Below are positions 7,950 to 9,361 of a stretch of 9,361 nt of DNA, in pieces. The position numbers were made by a program, and so were the translations under genes. This DNA comes from Alistipes sp. (GTDB lineage: Bacteria > Bacteroidota > Bacteroidia > Bacteroidales > Rikenellaceae). The notes under the pieces are model-generated. The model was not told where the DNA came from, did no database searches, and saw only the letters and a program-made list of their open reading frames with translations. Within the stretch, counting starts at the first letter, position 1, and every line of letters begins with the position of its first letter. The DNA lies in NCBI GenBank assembly GCA_009774895.1, contig VSOO01000050.1, positions 1-9,361 of the forward strand. The letters are read 5' to 3'.

Positions 7950-8022
7950 CGAAACAAAAGTAGCGAAACCTGCTCTTTATAAGAAATATTTTCAACGAAA
8001 CGCCGAAAGTTCACAACGAAAC
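7950..8022. repeat. Cluster of four CGAAAC direct repeats around the operon promoter
   Basis: CGAAAC occurs at 7950-7955, 7964-7969, 7996-8001 and 8017-8022, all in the same orientation. The last two belong to a longer 9-mer, CAACGAAAC (7993-8001 and 8014-8022), spaced exactly 21 bp apart, or two DNA turns. A near-copy, CGAAAG, lies at 8004-8009. The first two copies flank the -7 element of the minus-strand promoter. They could be binding sites of a regulator; no protein can be named. Confidence 0.45.
7955..7986 (-). promoter_or_regulatory. Candidate Bacteroidetes-type promoter of the lipoprotein operon
   Basis: On the minus strand TACTTTTG (7962-7955) matches the Bacteroidetes -7 consensus TAnnTTTG. 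TTTC at 7986-7983 is one base off the -33 element TTTG, with a 20-bp spacer. Transcription would begin near 7947-7949, leaving a leader of about 28 nt with no clear Shine-Dalgarno sequence (CAAAGAGCAACCCGAACAT before the ATG), which is normal for this phylum. No other gene start lies between this site and the fimbrillin-like gene. Confidence 0.55.
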
Positions 8023-8039
8023 CGCCCTCGGGCGGCTTC
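8018..8039. repeat. GC-rich palindrome between the divergent promoters
   Basis: CCGCCC (8022-8027) and GGGCGG (8030-8035) are perfectly complementary around TC. An outer GAA/TTC pair (8018-8020 with 8037-8039) adds three more pairs across one A-C mismatch. As RNA it would form a short stem with a CUCG tetraloop. Since no gene ends here, a terminator role is unlikely; a protein-binding site is possible. It may also be chance in GC-rich DNA. Confidence 0.35.
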
Positions 8040-8123
8040 TCGGGGCCGTTGCGGCGCGTGGAGGCGGGTCGTGTGCAAAAGCGGCCTGTCGATGATGAAA
8101 ATTCGGCCGTTCGTGGAATAGTG

Positions 8124-8155
8124 TTGGATATTTTTTTATTATTTCCTTACCTTTG
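8124..8155 (+). promoter_or_regulatory. Candidate Bacteroidetes-type promoter of the outer-membrane protein genes
   Basis: TACCTTTG at 8148-8155 matches TAnnTTTG exactly. TTG at 8124-8126 (in GTGTTGG) fits the -33 element with a 21-bp spacer that is very AT-rich, including seven T in a row at 8131-8137. Transcription would start near 8162, giving a leader of about 39 nt before the ATG at 8201. Confidence 0.65.
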
Positions 8156-8200
8156 TTCCGTATTTCCGCGTGTCGGTTCCGCGGATCATCACGACCCAGA

Positions 8201-8989
8201 ATGCGAATCCCGAAGATCGGTAACATAGTGTGCGCCCTGCTCCTCGTGCTGGCGGGCGCGGAAGCCGCGGCGCAGGTGCCCGACGGCGGCGACGCGCGCA
8301 CCGTCAATGAACGGCGCGCCGAGCGCGGCCTGACCGCCGTGGGCAACGTTTTCGTGCCCAAGGGCCAGTGGGTGCTGGGCGCCAACGCCTCCTATTCGAC
8401 GCACACGAACGACAAGTACACTTTTCTGATTATCGAGGGCATCGAGTCCGACGGCTACACCTTCCGCGTGAGCCCCCTGCTGGCCTATGCCGTGACCGAC
8501 AACATGGCCGTCGGCCTGCGCGGATCCTATGCGCGCACCAACCTCGCGGTCGATCGCGCGCAGATGAAGTTCGGCGACGACGAGTCGGGAACCTCCATCG
8601 GGGTGACCGACTACAAGTCGGTGAAACACTCCTATACGGTGGCGGCCTGCTGGCGCCAGTACATCCCCCTGGGCGCGAGCAAGCGTTTCGCCATCTTCAC
8701 CGAGGTGCAGCTCGGCGCCGGAGGCACCGAGTCGGTCTTCGCCTCGGGGCAGCCCGTGAAAGGCACCTACGAGGAGGGCTACACGCTCTCGCTGGGCGTG
8801 CAGCCCGGGTTGCTGGCCTTCGCGACGAACAACATGGCCATCGAGGTCAGCGTGGGCGTCATGGGCATCTCCTTTACCGACGTCAGGCAGGTCCACAACC
8901 AGGTTTCGGTGGGGCGCCGCCGGTCGAGCAACATGAATTTCAAGGTCAATATCTTCTCCATCGGAGTGGGTGCGGCGTTTTATCTGTAA
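8201..8989 (+). CDS. Probable outer-membrane beta-barrel protein (262 aa)
   Basis: Exported protein expected to sit in the outer membrane. Start is the ATG at 8201, giving the leader MRIPKIGNIVCALLLVLAGA with probable signal peptidase I cleavage after AEAAA or AEAAAQ (residues 24-25). An upstream in-frame TTG at 8153 lies inside the promoter and is rejected. After a short polar segment (about 26-48) come alternating strands and turns: NVFVPKGQWVLGANASYS, FRVSPLLAYAVTDNMAVGLRGSYA, SYTVAACWRQYIPLG, KRFAIFTEVQLGAG, and LSLGVQPGLLAFATNNMAIEVSVGV. The protein ends FKVNIFSIGVGAAFYL, a typical final barrel strand with aromatic residues near the terminus. The pattern resembles small Bacteroidales barrel proteins of unknown function. 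Length fits an 8-10 strand barrel, which is inferred. It begins a divergent transcription unit and is followed after 11 bp by another exported protein. Confidence 0.9.
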   Translation: MRIPKIGNIVCALLLVLAGAEAAAQVPDGGDARTVNERRAERGLTAVGNVFVPKGQWVLGANASYSTHTNDKYTFLIIEGIESDGYTFRVSPLLAYAVTDNMAVGLRGSYARTNLAVDRAQMKFGDDESGTSIGVTDYKSVKHSYTVAACWRQYIPLGASKRFAIFTEVQLGAGGTESVFASGQPVKGTYEEGYTLSLGVQPGLLAFATNNMAIEVSVGVMGISFTDVRQVHNQVSVGRRRSSNMNFKVNIFSIGVGAAFYL

Positions 8990-9000
8990 ACGGTACGGCG

Positions 9001-9361
9001 ATGAAAAAACGGATGCTACATATGGCGTTTCTGCTCTCGCTCGCCGCGGGCGCGGCGACGGCGGCCCCTGCGCCGGAGTTTGCGGCCCGATACGCCGATG
9101 GCCGCGGTGTCGCCGCGGCCGCAGCGGTCGGAGCCCGGCCCCTTGCGGCTGCGGAGACGTCGGAGGCCGAAGGGGTGCCTGCGGCCGGGGAGCGCACGGC
9201 GTGCGATGTCCTGGCGCTGGTCGATGCGTCCGGGACCGGCGTGCGCGCCTCCGCGTGCGGTCCGGGGGCTGCGGCCGCACAGGAGCGGGCCGCTGCGAAG
9301 CGGCTTTTCCTGCCTATGCGCCGGGGCATCTACCGCGGCATCGACCAGGGCCGGTTCGCTT
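9001..9361 (+). CDS. Exported protein with alanine-rich N-terminal segment, 3' end beyond window
   Basis: 120 codons are visible and the frame is open to the window edge. The start is the ATG 11 bp after the upstream stop, giving MKKRMLHMAFLLSLAAGAATAAPA, a normal signal peptide (cleavage around residues 19-22; no lipobox). Residues 21-100 are of low complexity, with 30 alanines in 80 residues and many Gly, Arg and Glu. From about 101 the sequence becomes ordered: KRLFLPMRRGIYRGIDQGRFA. By position and the FLP-like strand this may be the start of a beta-barrel like that of the preceding gene (compare NVFVPKGQW there), but too little is visible to be sure. Likely co-transcribed with the preceding gene from the promoter near 8150. 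Function unknown. Confidence 0.75.
   Translation, partial: MKKRMLHMAFLLSLAAGAATAAPAPEFAARYADGRGVAAAAAVGARPLAAAETSEAEGVPAAGERTACDVLALVDASGTGVRASACGPGAAAAQERAAAKRLFLPMRRGIYRGIDQGRFA

Noticed and set aside
7921..7995. Upstream ATG at 7995 for the fimbrillin-like gene
   Set aside because: It lies upstream of the predicted -7 element, and the extra 25 residues would bury the lipoprotein signal.
6134..8014. Possible extended start for the 263-aa protein (890-codon frame)
   Set aside because: Again an out-of-frame reading of the fimbrillin-like gene. The leader and lipobox at 6133 decide the start.
8082..8109. Possible stem between CGGCC at 8082-8086 and GGCCG at 8105-8109
   Set aside because: Five pairs across an 18-nt loop are too weak in GC-rich DNA, and no T-run or gene end is nearby.
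8153..8200. TTG start at 8153 for the beta-barrel gene
   Set aside because: It overlaps the TAnnTTTG promoter element and adds a charged stretch before an otherwise normal signal peptide.
8189..9280. Minus-strand frame of 363 codons opposite the two plus-strand genes
   Set aside because: It runs through the promoter-proximal gene and shows no leader or domain. The plus-strand reading gives a signal peptide and a barrel pattern.

Overview
The window most likely comes from a GC-rich member of the Bacteroidales, probably an Alistipes-like gut organism. This is inferred from four things: strongly GC-rich coding DNA, the Bacteroidetes-type promoter motif TAnnTTTG on both strands of the one intergenic region, weak or absent Shine-Dalgarno sequences, and protein families (PCMD, DUF4493, fimbrillin-like) that are essentially confined to Bacteroidetes. 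No RNA gene, CRISPR array, transposase or integrase is visible.

Minus strand, 7920 down to 1: five genes in one direction, separated by only 11-14 bp, evidently one operon. In order of transcription they are: (1) a fimbrillin-like lipoprotein of 591 aa with a C-terminal beta-sandwich-like domain; (2) a 263-aa single-domain DUF4493 lipoprotein; (3) a 594-aa DUF4493 lipoprotein with extra beta-rich modules; (4) a 710-aa lipoprotein joining DUF4493, a linker module, an FnIII-like module and a C-terminal PCMD domain; (5) a PCMD lipoprotein with an unrelated N-terminus, cut by the window edge. All five begin with a lipoprotein signal peptide. The last two share a nearly identical PCMD region, including a 113-bp stretch identical at DNA level.

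Intergenic region 7921-8200: two divergent candidate promoters about 140 bp apart, four copies of CGAAAC clustered on the operon side, and a small GC-rich palindrome between the promoters.

Plus strand, 8201 to the end: a 262-aa probable outer-membrane beta-barrel protein with a signal peptidase I leader, then 11 bp later the start of a second exported protein with a long alanine-rich segment, cut by the window edge.

Together the region looks like a cell-envelope locus: a set of probably surface-exposed lipoproteins, with possible adhesive or glycan-binding roles, opposite a pair of outer-membrane proteins. No substrate or enzymatic activity can be assigned from the sequence. Family names come from recognised sequence patterns, not from database searches.
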